Shown: positions 15,788 to 24,700 of the stretch, piece after piece | Position numbering within the stretch: the first letter of the stretch is position 1 | Layout: each line of letters begins with the position of its first letter | Source: JAVZLQ01 sp049972525 | GTDB taxonomy: Archaea > Thermoproteota > Bathyarchaeia > Bathyarchaeales > Bathycorpusculaceae | Direction: 5' to 3' | Assembly: GCA_049972525.1 (NCBI GenBank) | Contig: JBMFKI010000001.1 | Coordinates: 1 to 64,000, forward strand | Length of the DNA: 64,000 nucleotides | Made by a program: the position numbers and the translations under genes | Notes under the pieces: generated by a model | The model's input: only the letters and a program-made list of their open reading frames with translations | Database searches by the model: none | Told to the model about the DNA's origin: nothing

Positions 15788-17263
15788 TTGATAAAACTTA
15801 GGATAGATGTGGATTATCCTTACCCCTCGAGAATTAGAAGTTTCATTTACACAGCCCTAGGCGTAAATTTTGGAGGGGACTACCTCAAAAATTCAAAGAT
15901 AATAGCGAGAATGATTAACGAATCACCGAAGGAAGTTAAAGCATACTGGTTTTTCACGCCGAAAACTGTTCCTGACGCGGAACTTTTAAAATTACTCAAT
16001 AATAGTAAGCATGAAATAGCGCTGCATGTCGCAAATAACCCTTACAAGGAGTTAAAGCTTCTTGAGGAAAAAACTGGAAGAAAAATAAGATATTACACTA
16101 TCCACGGAACTGCACGCCTTTTCGCTAGGATTATGTGGAAAAGGTGGAATTATAAGGCGCCACCCATCCCTAAAGATTTTCCACTTGAGTCATTTTACAA
16201 GTTCAAAACACTCGGTTTAGATATTATATGCCACTATTATAATACGGAGCAAGCTACAAAAATAGCAGAGTACGCCACCGCAAATGGGCACGTTTTGCAC
16301 ATCCACCCAATATGGCTCTTTCAAAGAGGGAAAATAAATTATAGAGGACCATTCTATGAGACGCTGAGGAAAATTTTAGATGCGGACAAAGAATTCGAGA
16401 CTTTAACATTACACAGAAAAATATTCTTCAAAATAGCACGAGATGCTCGTGAATATGAGAGGGACATAATTCCATCAGAGGCGTTTTTAGAAAAACTTGG
16501 ACAACGCGGAATTGACATATTCACATTCATAGAGAGAGGATGGTGCTCCACGATACCTAATCCTCCAAATTGGTGGGTGCGTGGAGCGGATAACATTGCA
16601 CTCCTGCAGGTTACATCCTTTGAGGATTGGTGGAAAAATATAGGAAAGAAAACTCGCAACATGGTTCGCAAGGCAGAAAAGAGCGGCATAAAAACAGAGA
16701 TAGTTGAGCCTAGCGAAAAACTGGCGGAAGGCATCTGGAAGATCTACAATGAAACTCCAATAAGGCAGGAGAGAGGATTCCCGCATTACGGAACCCCGCT
16801 AGAAGCAGTTAAGAGAATGGTGTTGCCTTCAGAAAACGTCACATATGTTGGTGCATATTTACAAGATGAACTTGCTGGCTTTATACAGCTTGTTAACGGC
16901 GAAAACATAGCTATTATATCTCAAATTCTTTCATTACAGAAACACTGGGACAAAGCTGTAAACAATGCTTTAATCGCGAAGACTGTAGAGTTTTGCGCAA
17001 AAGAAAATATGAGATGGATAATGTACGGCAGAATGGGAAATCATCCGTCTCTTGATAGGTTCAAGCAGAACAGCGGGTTTACACAATTTAAATTAAATCG
17101 ATACTACGTACCATTAACCAGGAAGGGCAGTTTAGCCGTAAAATTGAGATTGCATATGGATCTAAAGGACATGCTGCCTCAAAAGTTGAAGTACCCATTA
17201 ATTCCAATCTATAATTGGGCGAGCAGAACAAGGATGAGAATTAAGGTTTACCTAAAACTTTAA
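15788..17263 (+). CDS. Two-domain protein: polysaccharide-deacetylase-like plus FemAB/GNAT-like acyltransferase
   Basis: Residues 1-185 resemble a NodB/polysaccharide-deacetylase barrel: LRIDVDYPYPSR has the metal-binding Asp pair, and HEIALHVANNP and HVLHIHPIW supply histidines. Residues from about 250 on resemble the FemAB/BioF2-like GNAT fold: SFEDWWKNIGKKTRNMVRKA, then KRMVLPSENVTYVGAYLQDE and IMYGRMGNHPSLDRFKQNSG. The first domain suggests hydrolysis of an N-acyl group on a sugar and the second transfer of an acyl or aminoacyl group to an amine, so re-acylation of one glycan is conceivable. TTG start. Neighbours are a flippase and rhamnose genes. Specificity is unknown. Confidence 0.7.
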   Translation: MIKLRIDVDYPYPSRIRSFIYTALGVNFGGDYLKNSKIIARMINESPKEVKAYWFFTPKTVPDAELLKLLNNSKHEIALHVANNPYKELKLLEEKTGRKIRYYTIHGTARLFARIMWKRWNYKAPPIPKDFPLESFYKFKTLGLDIICHYYNTEQATKIAEYATANGHVLHIHPIWLFQRGKINYRGPFYETLRKILDADKEFETLTLHRKIFFKIARDAREYERDIIPSEAFLEKLGQRGIDIFTFIERGWCSTIPNPPNWWVRGADNIALLQVTSFEDWWKNIGKKTRNMVRKAEKSGIKTEIVEPSEKLAEGIWKIYNETPIRQERGFPHYGTPLEAVKRMVLPSENVTYVGAYLQDELAGFIQLVNGENIAIISQILSLQKHWDKAVNNALIAKTVEFCAKENMRWIMYGRMGNHPSLDRFKQNSGFTQFKLNRYYVPLTRKGSLAVKLRLHMDLKDMLPQKLKYPLIPIYNWASRTRMRIKVYLKL

Positions 17264-17338
17264 ACATAAAAGGCGTACGCATCAACAAAAGGAAAATAAC
17301 ATTACATTACGCGCTTTTAATGCACTGGATTAATCAAA

Positions 17339-17608
17339 TTACAGTAGAAGCTCACTTAAAAAACTGTTAAGTTCGCCTTTATCCTTCAAATTCCTGAAAA
17401 TAGCCTTTCCAGTCCCATAAAGCCTAAAAGAAACTCCCTTAAAGGTTAATTCGAAAACTATATTGGAAATTGACTTCTCCAGCTTGGCCTTTTCAAGAAT
17501 CTTCGCCATCACGTGCTCTTTTTTGTCATACTTAAAGATCACAATGAACGCTTTTTCTTCTCCGCAAGTCTCCTCAACCCTAGCAATATAGTCCTCGATT
17601 GAACCCAT
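17339..17608 (-). CDS. Small hypothetical protein in the Fe-S operon
   Basis: 89 aa, mixed alpha/beta (EKAFIVIFKYDKKEHVMAKI, then VSFRLYGTGKAIFRNLKD). One cysteine is present and no zinc or Fe-S motif is visible. The ATG overlaps the last base of the sufS-like gene, so it is translated as the last member of that operon and may assist sulfur transfer or be a TusA/ThiS-unrelated accessory. I do not recognise the family. Confidence 0.65.
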   Translation of the reverse strand: MGSIEDYIARVEETCGEEKAFIVIFKYDKKEHVMAKILEKAKLEKSISNIVFELTFKGVSFRLYGTGKAIFRNLKDKGELNSFLSELLL

Positions 17609-18846
17609 TAAACCTGCTCAATCTCCTTCAAAACTTCTATGAACCTATCAACCTCTTCACGCGTATTGTAAATGTAAAAGCTTACCCTAGCGGAGGACTG
17701 CAACTTGAAGATTTGGTGGAGCGGTTGGGCACAGTGAAAACCACTCCGAATCATGATGCCGTAATTATCAAGAAAGAGAGCAACATCATGGGAGTTTAAC
17801 CCATCAACATTAAATGGAATTATCCCACACTTAATGGACGCGTCTTCAGGTCCATAAACTCTAACTTTTCGACATTCCTGCATGCGCTGCATGGCATACT
17901 CTGTCAACATGCATTCATGCGCCTTAACATCTTCCATGCCAAGATTACGAAGATATCTCACAGCTTCCATAAGGCCGACGCCGCCGCAAACATTTGGTGT
18001 TCCAGCTTCAAATTTCCATGGTAACTCATTCCAAGTTATAGAACAGCTTTTTGTCTTCTTATCGTAGGAAACGTCATGTATCATTTCGCCTCCACCTTGA
18101 AACGGCTCCATTTCCTCAAGGATGTCACTTTTGCCGTAGAGAACCCCTATGCCTGTTGGACCAAGCATCTTATGCCCAGAAAAGGCCAGAAAATCCGTGT
18201 CTAAATCTTTAACGTTAATTGGCAAGTGTGGAACAGACTGTGCTCCATCAACAAGCATCAAAGCCTCATGTTCGTGGGCGAGTTTTGCAACTTTTTTAAT
18301 GTCGTTTATTACCCCGCTAACGTTTGAAACGTGGGAAATGCAAACGATTTTTGTTTTGTTGGAAATTAGGCTTTCAAGCGATTCGTAATTTAAGGTTCCA
18401 TCACCGTTAACCTCAGCATACTTAACAGCGAAACCGTTTACCTTTGAAAGTATCTCCCACGGGACAATATTGCTGTGATGCTCCATCAATGTTACCAAAA
18501 CTTCATCGCCCTTCTTTAGGTTGCGAAGACCCCACGCATAAGCAACAAGGTTTATGGCTTCAGTTGTGCCTCGAACAAAAACTATTTCCTCCATGCCCTT
18601 GGCGTTTATGAAGTTAGCAACCTCCTCATGTGCCTCTTCATAAAGTCCAGATGCCTCCTGCGAAAGCGTGTGAACTGCCCTGTGAACATTCGCATTATAG
18701 TTCTCATAGAAATTTCTGATGGCTTCAATAACCTGTTTTGGCTTTTGCGAAGTGGCAGCATTATCAAAATAGATTAGCGGTTGACCGTTCACCCTGCGTT
18801 TCAAGATCGGAAAGTCTTCGCGAATCCTGTAAGGGTTAAGCATCAT
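17608..18846 (-). CDS. sufS: Cysteine desulfurase, SufS type
   Basis: A PLP-dependent enzyme that takes sulfur from L-cysteine as a persulfide and passes it to the Fe-S scaffold. The group II signature is clear: IYFDNAATSQKPKQVIEAI at the start, PLP lysine in FSGHKMLGPTGIGVLYGK, the DGAQSVPH aspartate, and the active-site cysteine in MIRSGFHCAQPLHQIF. Length 412 aa is full. It overlaps the NifU gene by 4 nt and the small downstream gene by 1 nt. No SufE/SufU partner is seen apart from the NifU scaffold. Confidence 0.92.
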   Translation of the reverse strand: MMLNPYRIREDFPILKRRVNGQPLIYFDNAATSQKPKQVIEAIRNFYENYNANVHRAVHTLSQEASGLYEEAHEEVANFINAKGMEEIVFVRGTTEAINLVAYAWGLRNLKKGDEVLVTLMEHHSNIVPWEILSKVNGFAVKYAEVNGDGTLNYESLESLISNKTKIVCISHVSNVSGVINDIKKVAKLAHEHEALMLVDGAQSVPHLPINVKDLDTDFLAFSGHKMLGPTGIGVLYGKSDILEEMEPFQGGGEMIHDVSYDKKTKSCSITWNELPWKFEAGTPNVCGGVGLMEAVRYLRNLGMEDVKAHECMLTEYAMQRMQECRKVRVYGPEDASIKCGIIPFNVDGLNSHDVALFLDNYGIMIRSGFHCAQPLHQIFKLQSSARVSFYIYNTREEVDRFIEVLKEIEQV

Positions 18847-19346
18847 TTTCCCTCCGCCAACTTCATCCTTTTCGCCAGAACCCGCGCTAACTCCTCTTCC
18901 TCCAACGCTTGCTTCTCTTCAAAACTAGGTTCAGCTGAAAGCCAATTTGGAGTTACGCCTTTGTCCTTGTAATACTTTCTAATTGCCCTTTTCAACGCAC
19001 CAACAGCTAGGATGCCGCAGTGAAATTTTACGCTTGGAAGCCCGCCGACGGCTTCTGTGACGCTTTTCCATGAAACTTTCCAAGCGTCTTCAAGCTTCAT
19101 GCCCTTAATCATCTCCGTTACTATGCTGGACGTGGCTATGTTTGCAGCACATCCGTAACTTTCAAATGACGCCTTCTCAATGACGCCTTGCTCGTTAATT
19201 TTCAGATAGAAGGTTATCATGTCTCCGCATGAGGGGTTTCCAGCAACAGCCGTTACAGTTGCATCCTCCATTTTTCCAAGGTTTTTCGGGTTTCTGAAAA
19301 GTTCAAGAACCTTCGGGTTGTATGGTAAAGGTATCCGCGACATCAT
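18843..19346 (-). CDS. nifU: NifU/IscU-type Fe-S cluster scaffold
   Basis: 167 aa with the three conserved scaffold cysteines: AGNPSCGDMITFYL, ESYGCAANIATSS and VKFHCGILAVGA. The C-terminal 40 residues are an acidic helical extension (PSFEEKQALEEEELARVLAK). It assembles 2Fe-2S/4Fe-4S clusters with sulfur from the desulfurases encoded on either side in the same operon. Both junctions are 4-nt overlaps. The family assignment is secure; which of the two desulfurases is its donor is not evident. Confidence 0.92.
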   Translation of the reverse strand: MMSRIPLPYNPKVLELFRNPKNLGKMEDATVTAVAGNPSCGDMITFYLKINEQGVIEKASFESYGCAANIATSSIVTEMIKGMKLEDAWKVSWKSVTEAVGGLPSVKFHCGILAVGALKRAIRKYYKDKGVTPNWLSAEPSFEEKQALEEEELARVLAKRMKLAEGK

Positions 19347-20569
19347 CCTTCAACTCCTGTTGAACCAGTTATACCTCTTATCCTTTGAACAGCTTTCGGA
19401 ATCACTTCTAAAACGTAGTTTATATCCTCTTCAGTATGGTAACGTGTAACCTTCATCAGTATGCTTCCATGCGCCTCCTCAAACCTTCTTCCAATGGCGA
19501 CAAGAACATGGCTTGGCTGAAGAAGCCTTCTTGTACATGCGCTTCCGCTTGAAACATAAACTCCACTGAGGCTGAGCTCTATAGTCAACGCTTCACCTTC
19601 GCATTTTAAAAAGCTCATGTTTAAATTGTCAGGCGCCCTCTTTTCGCTTCTAGGTCCGTTAAGCCTAACATCTGATACACGTTCAGTTATCCCGTTCAAA
19701 AGTTTGTCTCTAAGCCTTCGCATATAACTAACGTTATCATCAAAACTTTGAAAAGCCAACTCAGAAGCCTTAGCGAAGCCAACAATTAGGGGGGTATTCT
19801 CCACTCCAGGCCAAAGTTTTTGCGTTCCAATTTGCCCTTCCAAAATTCTTTCTATATTAACGCTCTCCTTCACGTACAAGGCGCCAACTCCACGCGGTCC
19901 CAAAATTTTGTAGCTGCTTATTGTGGCTAAATCAACGTCCAGGTTTTCAACGTTGAAGCCGATTTTTCCGTAGGCATCTGAAGCCTCTGTGTGGAAAATG
20001 GCCTCTGGGTTCTTGTCCTTAACGATTTCTAACGCTTCTTTTACTGGCTCTATTGTTCCAATCTCATTGTTTACGAGAGAGAAGCTCGCTAGAACTGTTT
20101 CTCTGTCAACAGCCTCTTTCAGCTTTTCAAGTTTTAAGAAGCCTTCCTCGTCGACCGGTATTTTCGTTGTGGAAAAGCCATATTTTTGAAGCATCTCCGT
20201 AACATGTATTACGTTTATCGGCTCAATTTCTGAAATGACAATTTTCTTACCCTTGTTCCTCATTGAAGAAGCGGCGCCCATTAACGCCAAGTTGTCAGCC
20301 TCAGTTTCGCCTGGTGTAAAATTAACTTCCTCAAGCGTCTTACAACCAAGGAAATTGGCGATTTTCTGGCTACACTCCATTATTGCTTCAAGAGCCTCCC
20401 AGCCAGGTTTATGCGTCAATGTTGGGTTACCGTATGCGCGTTGATTATAATACGGCAGCATAGTATCAATGACCTCTTGAGGAACAAAGCTTGAATTTTC
20501 AACGTCCAGGTAAACCTCGTGTTTTATTCCCTCATGCGCCTTGAGAAGCTCCCTAACATTCTCAGTCAT
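19343..20569 (-). CDS. iscS: Cysteine desulfurase, NifS/IscS type
   Basis: A 408-aa PLP enzyme. EVYLDVENSSFVPQEV replaces the usual YLDNAATT start, TPGETEADNLALMGA matches the cofactor phosphate region, ATISSYKILGPRGVGALYVK holds the PLP lysine, and YVSSGSACTRRLLQPSHVL the mobile catalytic cysteine of group I desulfurases. Where relatives carry HTDA, this protein reads HTEASDAYGK, so the Asp that contacts the PLP nitrogen may be Glu. First gene of the four-gene Fe-S operon; an intergenic region of about 130 nt upstream should hold the divergent promoters with hel308. Confidence 0.88.
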   Translation of the reverse strand: MTENVRELLKAHEGIKHEVYLDVENSSFVPQEVIDTMLPYYNQRAYGNPTLTHKPGWEALEAIMECSQKIANFLGCKTLEEVNFTPGETEADNLALMGAASSMRNKGKKIVISEIEPINVIHVTEMLQKYGFSTTKIPVDEEGFLKLEKLKEAVDRETVLASFSLVNNEIGTIEPVKEALEIVKDKNPEAIFHTEASDAYGKIGFNVENLDVDLATISSYKILGPRGVGALYVKESVNIERILEGQIGTQKLWPGVENTPLIVGFAKASELAFQSFDDNVSYMRRLRDKLLNGITERVSDVRLNGPRSEKRAPDNLNMSFLKCEGEALTIELSLSGVYVSSGSACTRRLLQPSHVLVAIGRRFEEAHGSILMKVTRYHTEEDINYVLEVIPKAVQRIRGITGSTGVEG

Positions 20570-20698
20570 TCTAAACCAATCCCTTTTTACGCATCTACTA
20601 TAGCAAATGTCACCTACCTTTTAGTTATTGCCCTTCCTAATAGAAAAACGTAACCTAAAGAAAACGCTGAGGGGAATGAATAACTCTTTAATTGCCGT

Positions 20699-23600
20699 TT
20701 GAAGAAATGCTCTGTTAGAGACTGCAGGCGCATCCAAGTGGAAATAAAAGAACTGCCAGTACCAGAACAAGTTAAGGAAGTGCTTATCAAATCTGGAATC
20801 GTTAAACTGTATCCGCCACAAGAAGAAGCAATAAAAGCTGGAGCGCTTGAAGGAAAAAATCTTGTTTTAGCCAGCCCAACAGCTTCAGGCAAAACATTAG
20901 TTGCTGAATTATGCACCCTCAAACATGTTTTAGAAAGAGACGGAAAGGTAATTTATTTAACACCTTTAAGGGCTCTGGCAAATGAAAAATTTGAAGAGTT
21001 TAAGAAGTATGCTTCACTTAGAAAAAATGATGGAAGAAGAATACGCGTAGGCATAAGCACCGGCGACTTCGACAGCGGTGACCCGTGGCTAGAAAGATAC
21101 GACATAATCATCACTTCGGTGGATTATGAAGAACCAATCATTATTAGGAAAAATGGCACGACGAACATTGAGAGAATCGGTAAGTTTATAGACGACCTCA
21201 TGCGAAAAAACAGGGATAAAGTTCAAACAAACGCTGGTACGGAAGTTTTAGATGTTTCTGACCTTGACCTTAAAGCAGTTGCTTTCGAACCGAAAAATCT
21301 TAAGTTGGCTTTTAGGAAAGTGTCAAGCGTTATTCGCCATAAGACTGATTCGCTTCTTTGCAGGTTAAAACTGGAGACGGGAAGAGAGATAACAGTAACA
21401 CCAAACCACAGCATTTACACTTTAGAAGGGTTAGACATTATTACTAAAAAGGCATCGGACATTAAGCCCGGGGATTTCGTCCTCATCCCTCGACGGTTGC
21501 CATTAGATGCATCCGAAAAAGGCGAAATTGACTTAATAAGAGAACTAAGCAAATTAAAAGAAGCTGAAAACCTGTTTATAAAAAATATTCCTTCAGAATT
21601 TTTCACATCTTCCGTATTCAACGCCATTAAGGTGAGAAATCATTATAAGAAAAACTGGAGGAGGAGAAGGGAACTTCCATTAGTTATATTTACGAGATTA
21701 AGATTTCAAGGCGAATTGGATTTATCGCGCGTTTATTTCTCTTATTTAGGGTCAAGACATAAAGTTCCAGCCGATATTCCAATAAATAGCGAACTGCTTA
21801 GACTTATAGGTTATTACATTGCTGAGGGAAGCATGAATGAAAAAAACTACAGGGTATCTTTTTCATTTGCTTCCAAAGAGAAAGAGTACATAGAAGATGC
21901 TTGTAAAATTGTGCAAAAGATATTCCATTTTAAACCATCAGTTAGCGACAGAAAAAATGTAACGTACATAGACATACGCAATAAAATTGTGTATCTACTT
22001 TTCAACAAAATACTCAAACTACCGAAAAGAGCTAAGAATAAGAGAGTCCCCTCGCTAGTGTTCAACATCAGACATGAACTTCAACGTGAATTTCTTAAAT
22101 CCCTAGTGGCTGGCGATGGAACATTTGGTAAGCGGTTAGACTACGCAACCTCTAGCAGAAGCTTGGCGTCAGATCTCCTTTACTTGCTTCTGCAAGACAA
22201 TGTGGTAGGAACGTTTTCAAGCGTCGGAAGAAAATCAATGTTACCCTCAGGCAAAAGCATACTTGATGAACGTTTCGACATGTACGTTAACGCATGGTTA
22301 GAGTTACGTCATAAATCTAGTCACAGAACATGTATGATTCCGACGAGTTGCATCAAAGAAATCCTAAAAACGTTATCTAGAAAAAGCAGCAATGGTTCAT
22401 TAGCTCGTTTTGGGAAAAGAACAAGCAAAATGATGTTTGAAAAGTGGCTAGCATCTAACGAGATAAAAACAAAGATGGAACTCCTAGAATTATTGAAAGG
22501 AAAGAAGCTCACGGGTAGTCAGCTTAGCAAAACATTAGAGCTTCCTTGCTCCACCATAAACGAGAGACTGAAGTTTCTTTATAAAAGGGGGCTCATTGAA
22601 AGGCAAGGGCATAGTGGTTCCTACACTTATGTTATATCTCGCAAAGGCCTCTGCCTACTCGATAAAATAGAGTCAGCAAAGAAACTTTTCAACTCTGATC
22701 TCGCATTTGCGACAGTAAAGGAAATAGAAAGAGTGCCAGCATCAAAGGGCTATGTTTACGATGTTTCAATTCCAGAATGCGAAAATTTTGTAGCTGGGAT
22801 TGGAGGGGTCATTTGCCACAACACAAATGAGAAGGCAGATTCGCTTTTGAGGCATAGAGCCAAGTGGATGGATGAGGTATCTCTGATAGTGGCTGACGAG
22901 GTGCATCTGCTTAACGACGCTGAAAGGGGACCAACATTAGAGGTTGTCCTAGCAAGGTTCATGCAGATAAATCCAGATGTGCAAATTCTAGCTTTAAGCG
23001 CAACAATAAATAATGTTGAGGAAATTGCAGCTTGGCTTAAAGCCGGCTACATCACGACGGAGTGGAGACCAATACTCTTAAAGGAGGGGGTTCTACTTCA
23101 TGATGAAATCCAATTTAAAGACGGAGACGCGCACAAAATAGAGAGGAAGACTGGGAATCCCGCTATAAACCTGGCATTAAGCACGGTTAAAGCTGGCGGG
23201 CAAGCGTTAATTTTTGCTTCAACACGAAAAAACGCTGTAATGCTTGCGAAAAAAGTTGCGGGTGAAATCGAGGAAATCTTATCCAGACCAGTAAAGCGCT
23301 CTCTTGAACATGAATCAGAAAGAATCATGGCTGCAGGCGAAAAGACGCGGATAAGCGAAACCCTCGCGGAGCTTGTTAAGCGCGGCACCGCTTTTCATCA
23401 TGCAGGCTTAGGCGGTGAACACCGGAAGATAATAGAAGATACATTTCGCGAAGGAAAAATTAAAGTTTTAACAGCCACGCCAACGTTGGCTTTCGGCGTG
23501 AACTTGCCAGCTAGAACTGTGGTCATTCATGATTATAGGCGGTATGAACCTGGATATGGTTATTATCCAATCAGCGTTTTGGAGTATAAGCAGATGGCCG

Positions 23601-24676
23601 GTAGGGCTGGAAGGCCGAAATATGACAAGGTTGGAGAAGCGATACTTATCGCAAAGACAGATGAGGAAGCAGACTACCTCATGGAAAGCTATATTATGGC
23701 AAGTCCAGAGCGGATATGGTCTAGGCTTGCTGTTGAGCGAATATTAAGGTCTCACGTGTTAGCCACAATTGCAGCGGATTTCGCCCGCACAGAGCGGGGA
23801 ATCTACGACTTTTTCAGCAGAACATTCTACGCTTACCAATACGAGATCAGCGCAATAAAGAGCATAATCGCCAAGATTCTCAAGTACCTTTACGATGAGG
23901 AGATGATTGATGTTGCTGGCGAAAACATTTATGCAACAAAATTCGGGAAACGCGTAAGCGAACTTTACATAGATCCAGTTTCAGCCGTGATCATACGCAA
24001 TGCGTTAAGGCGAAAACCGCAATGTCTTACAGAATTCAGCCTCTTGCATTTAATTTCACATACGCCAGACATGGGGCCAATACTGAGGCCGTACTCCCGC
24101 GAGTTAGGCGAAATTACAATTTTCATGGAAGAGCATAAAGAAGAACTGCTTGTTGACGTGCCAGACGAGTGGGAAGACCGCATCGCCTACGAGCAGTTTT
24201 TAGGAGAAGTGAAAACAGCCATGGTTCTAGGGGCTTGGATTGAAGAGAAAAGTGAAGATGAAATAATTGAGAAGTTCAGAACGCAGCCAGGTGACTTGTA
24301 CAGAACAATTGAAAACGCAAAGTGGCTCCTTTACGCTACGCATGAGTTAGGCGTGCTTTTCGGCAACAAAGAGATGCTTCCACTAACCTTGGAGCTTATG
24401 GAAAGGGTGGAAAAAGGCGTCAAAAAAGAGTTATTGCCCATCGTAAGGTTGGAAGGCGTCGGCAGAGCCCGCGGACGCATACTATACAACGCTGGATACA
24501 AAACCATAGAAGACATAAAAATGGCATCAGTTGAAGACCTCATGAACCTGCCACTTATAGGACCTAGACTGGCGAAGAAAATAAAGGAGCAAGTCGGCGG
24601 ATTTGTGAAAAAGGAAACATGGGAGAAGCTGGAAAAGGGCGACTTGTGGAAACAGAAGGCGTTAACAGAATACTGA
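20699..24676 (+). CDS. hel308: Hel308-type superfamily 2 DNA helicase interrupted by an intein
   Basis: ATP-dependent 3'-5' helicase acting at stalled forks. Visible motifs are the Q-like KLYPPQEEA, Walker A PTASGKT (residues 60-66), DEVH box in LIVADEVHLL, LSATINN, and motif VI QMAGRAGRPKYD. A winged-helix and ratchet region follows, and a C-terminal helix-hairpin-helix (GVGRARGRILYNAGYK, LPLIGPRLAKKI). Residues 140-708 are an in-frame intein; spliced, the helicase is 756 aa, normal for Hel308. TTG 20699 is annotated, but GTG 20738, which matches where homologues begin, is the likelier start. Confidence 0.92.
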   Translation: MKKCSVRDCRRIQVEIKELPVPEQVKEVLIKSGIVKLYPPQEEAIKAGALEGKNLVLASPTASGKTLVAELCTLKHVLERDGKVIYLTPLRALANEKFEEFKKYASLRKNDGRRIRVGISTGDFDSGDPWLERYDIIITSVDYEEPIIIRKNGTTNIERIGKFIDDLMRKNRDKVQTNAGTEVLDVSDLDLKAVAFEPKNLKLAFRKVSSVIRHKTDSLLCRLKLETGREITVTPNHSIYTLEGLDIITKKASDIKPGDFVLIPRRLPLDASEKGEIDLIRELSKLKEAENLFIKNIPSEFFTSSVFNAIKVRNHYKKNWRRRRELPLVIFTRLRFQGELDLSRVYFSYLGSRHKVPADIPINSELLRLIGYYIAEGSMNEKNYRVSFSFASKEKEYIEDACKIVQKIFHFKPSVSDRKNVTYIDIRNKIVYLLFNKILKLPKRAKNKRVPSLVFNIRHELQREFLKSLVAGDGTFGKRLDYATSSRSLASDLLYLLLQDNVVGTFSSVGRKSMLPSGKSILDERFDMYVNAWLELRHKSSHRTCMIPTSCIKEILKTLSRKSSNGSLARFGKRTSKMMFEKWLASNEIKTKMELLELLKGKKLTGSQLSKTLELPCSTINERLKFLYKRGLIERQGHSGSYTYVISRKGLCLLDKIESAKKLFNSDLAFATVKEIERVPASKGYVYDVSIPECENFVAGIGGVICHNTNEKADSLLRHRAKWMDEVSLIVADEVHLLNDAERGPTLEVVLARFMQINPDVQILALSATINNVEEIAAWLKAGYITTEWRPILLKEGVLLHDEIQFKDGDAHKIERKTGNPAINLALSTVKAGGQALIFASTRKNAVMLAKKVAGEIEEILSRPVKRSLEHESERIMAAGEKTRISETLAELVKRGTAFHHAGLGGEHRKIIEDTFREGKIKVLTATPTLAFGVNLPARTVVIHDYRRYEPGYGYYPISVLEYKQMAGRAGRPKYDKVGEAILIAKTDEEADYLMESYIMASPERIWSRLAVERILRSHVLATIAADFARTERGIYDFFSRTFYAYQYEISAIKSIIAKILKYLYDEEMIDVAGENIYATKFGKRVSELYIDPVSAVIIRNALRRKPQCLTEFSLLHLISHTPDMGPILRPYSRELGEITIFMEEHKEELLVDVPDEWEDRIAYEQFLGEVKTAMVLGAWIEEKSEDEIIEKFRTQPGDLYRTIENAKWLLYATHELGVLFGNKEMLPLTLELMERVEKGVKKELLPIVRLEGVGRARGRILYNAGYKTIEDIKMASVEDLMNLPLIGPRLAKKIKEQVGGFVKKETWEKLEKGDLWKQKALTEY
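21116..22822 (+). mobile_element. 569-aa intein with LAGLIDADG homing endonuclease inside hel308
   Basis: The host sequence is cut between YDIIIT and TNEKADSLLRH, a conserved helicase segment. The intein starts SVDYEEPIIIRKNG (Ser nucleophile), has block B TVTPNHSIYTL, two degenerate dodecapeptide endonuclease motifs (LLRLIGYYIAEGSM and LKSLVAGDGTFGKR), block F YVYDVSIPECENFVAG and ends GGVICHN before a Thr. Ser1, penultimate His, terminal Asn and +1 Thr satisfy splicing chemistry. A winged-helix-like segment (KLTGSQLSKTLELPCSTINE, RLKFLYKRGLIER) lies before block F. It is predicted to be splicing-competent and possibly still mobile. Confidence 0.92.
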
Positions 24677-24700
24677 ATTAGAGTCAGGCCATCCTAATTT

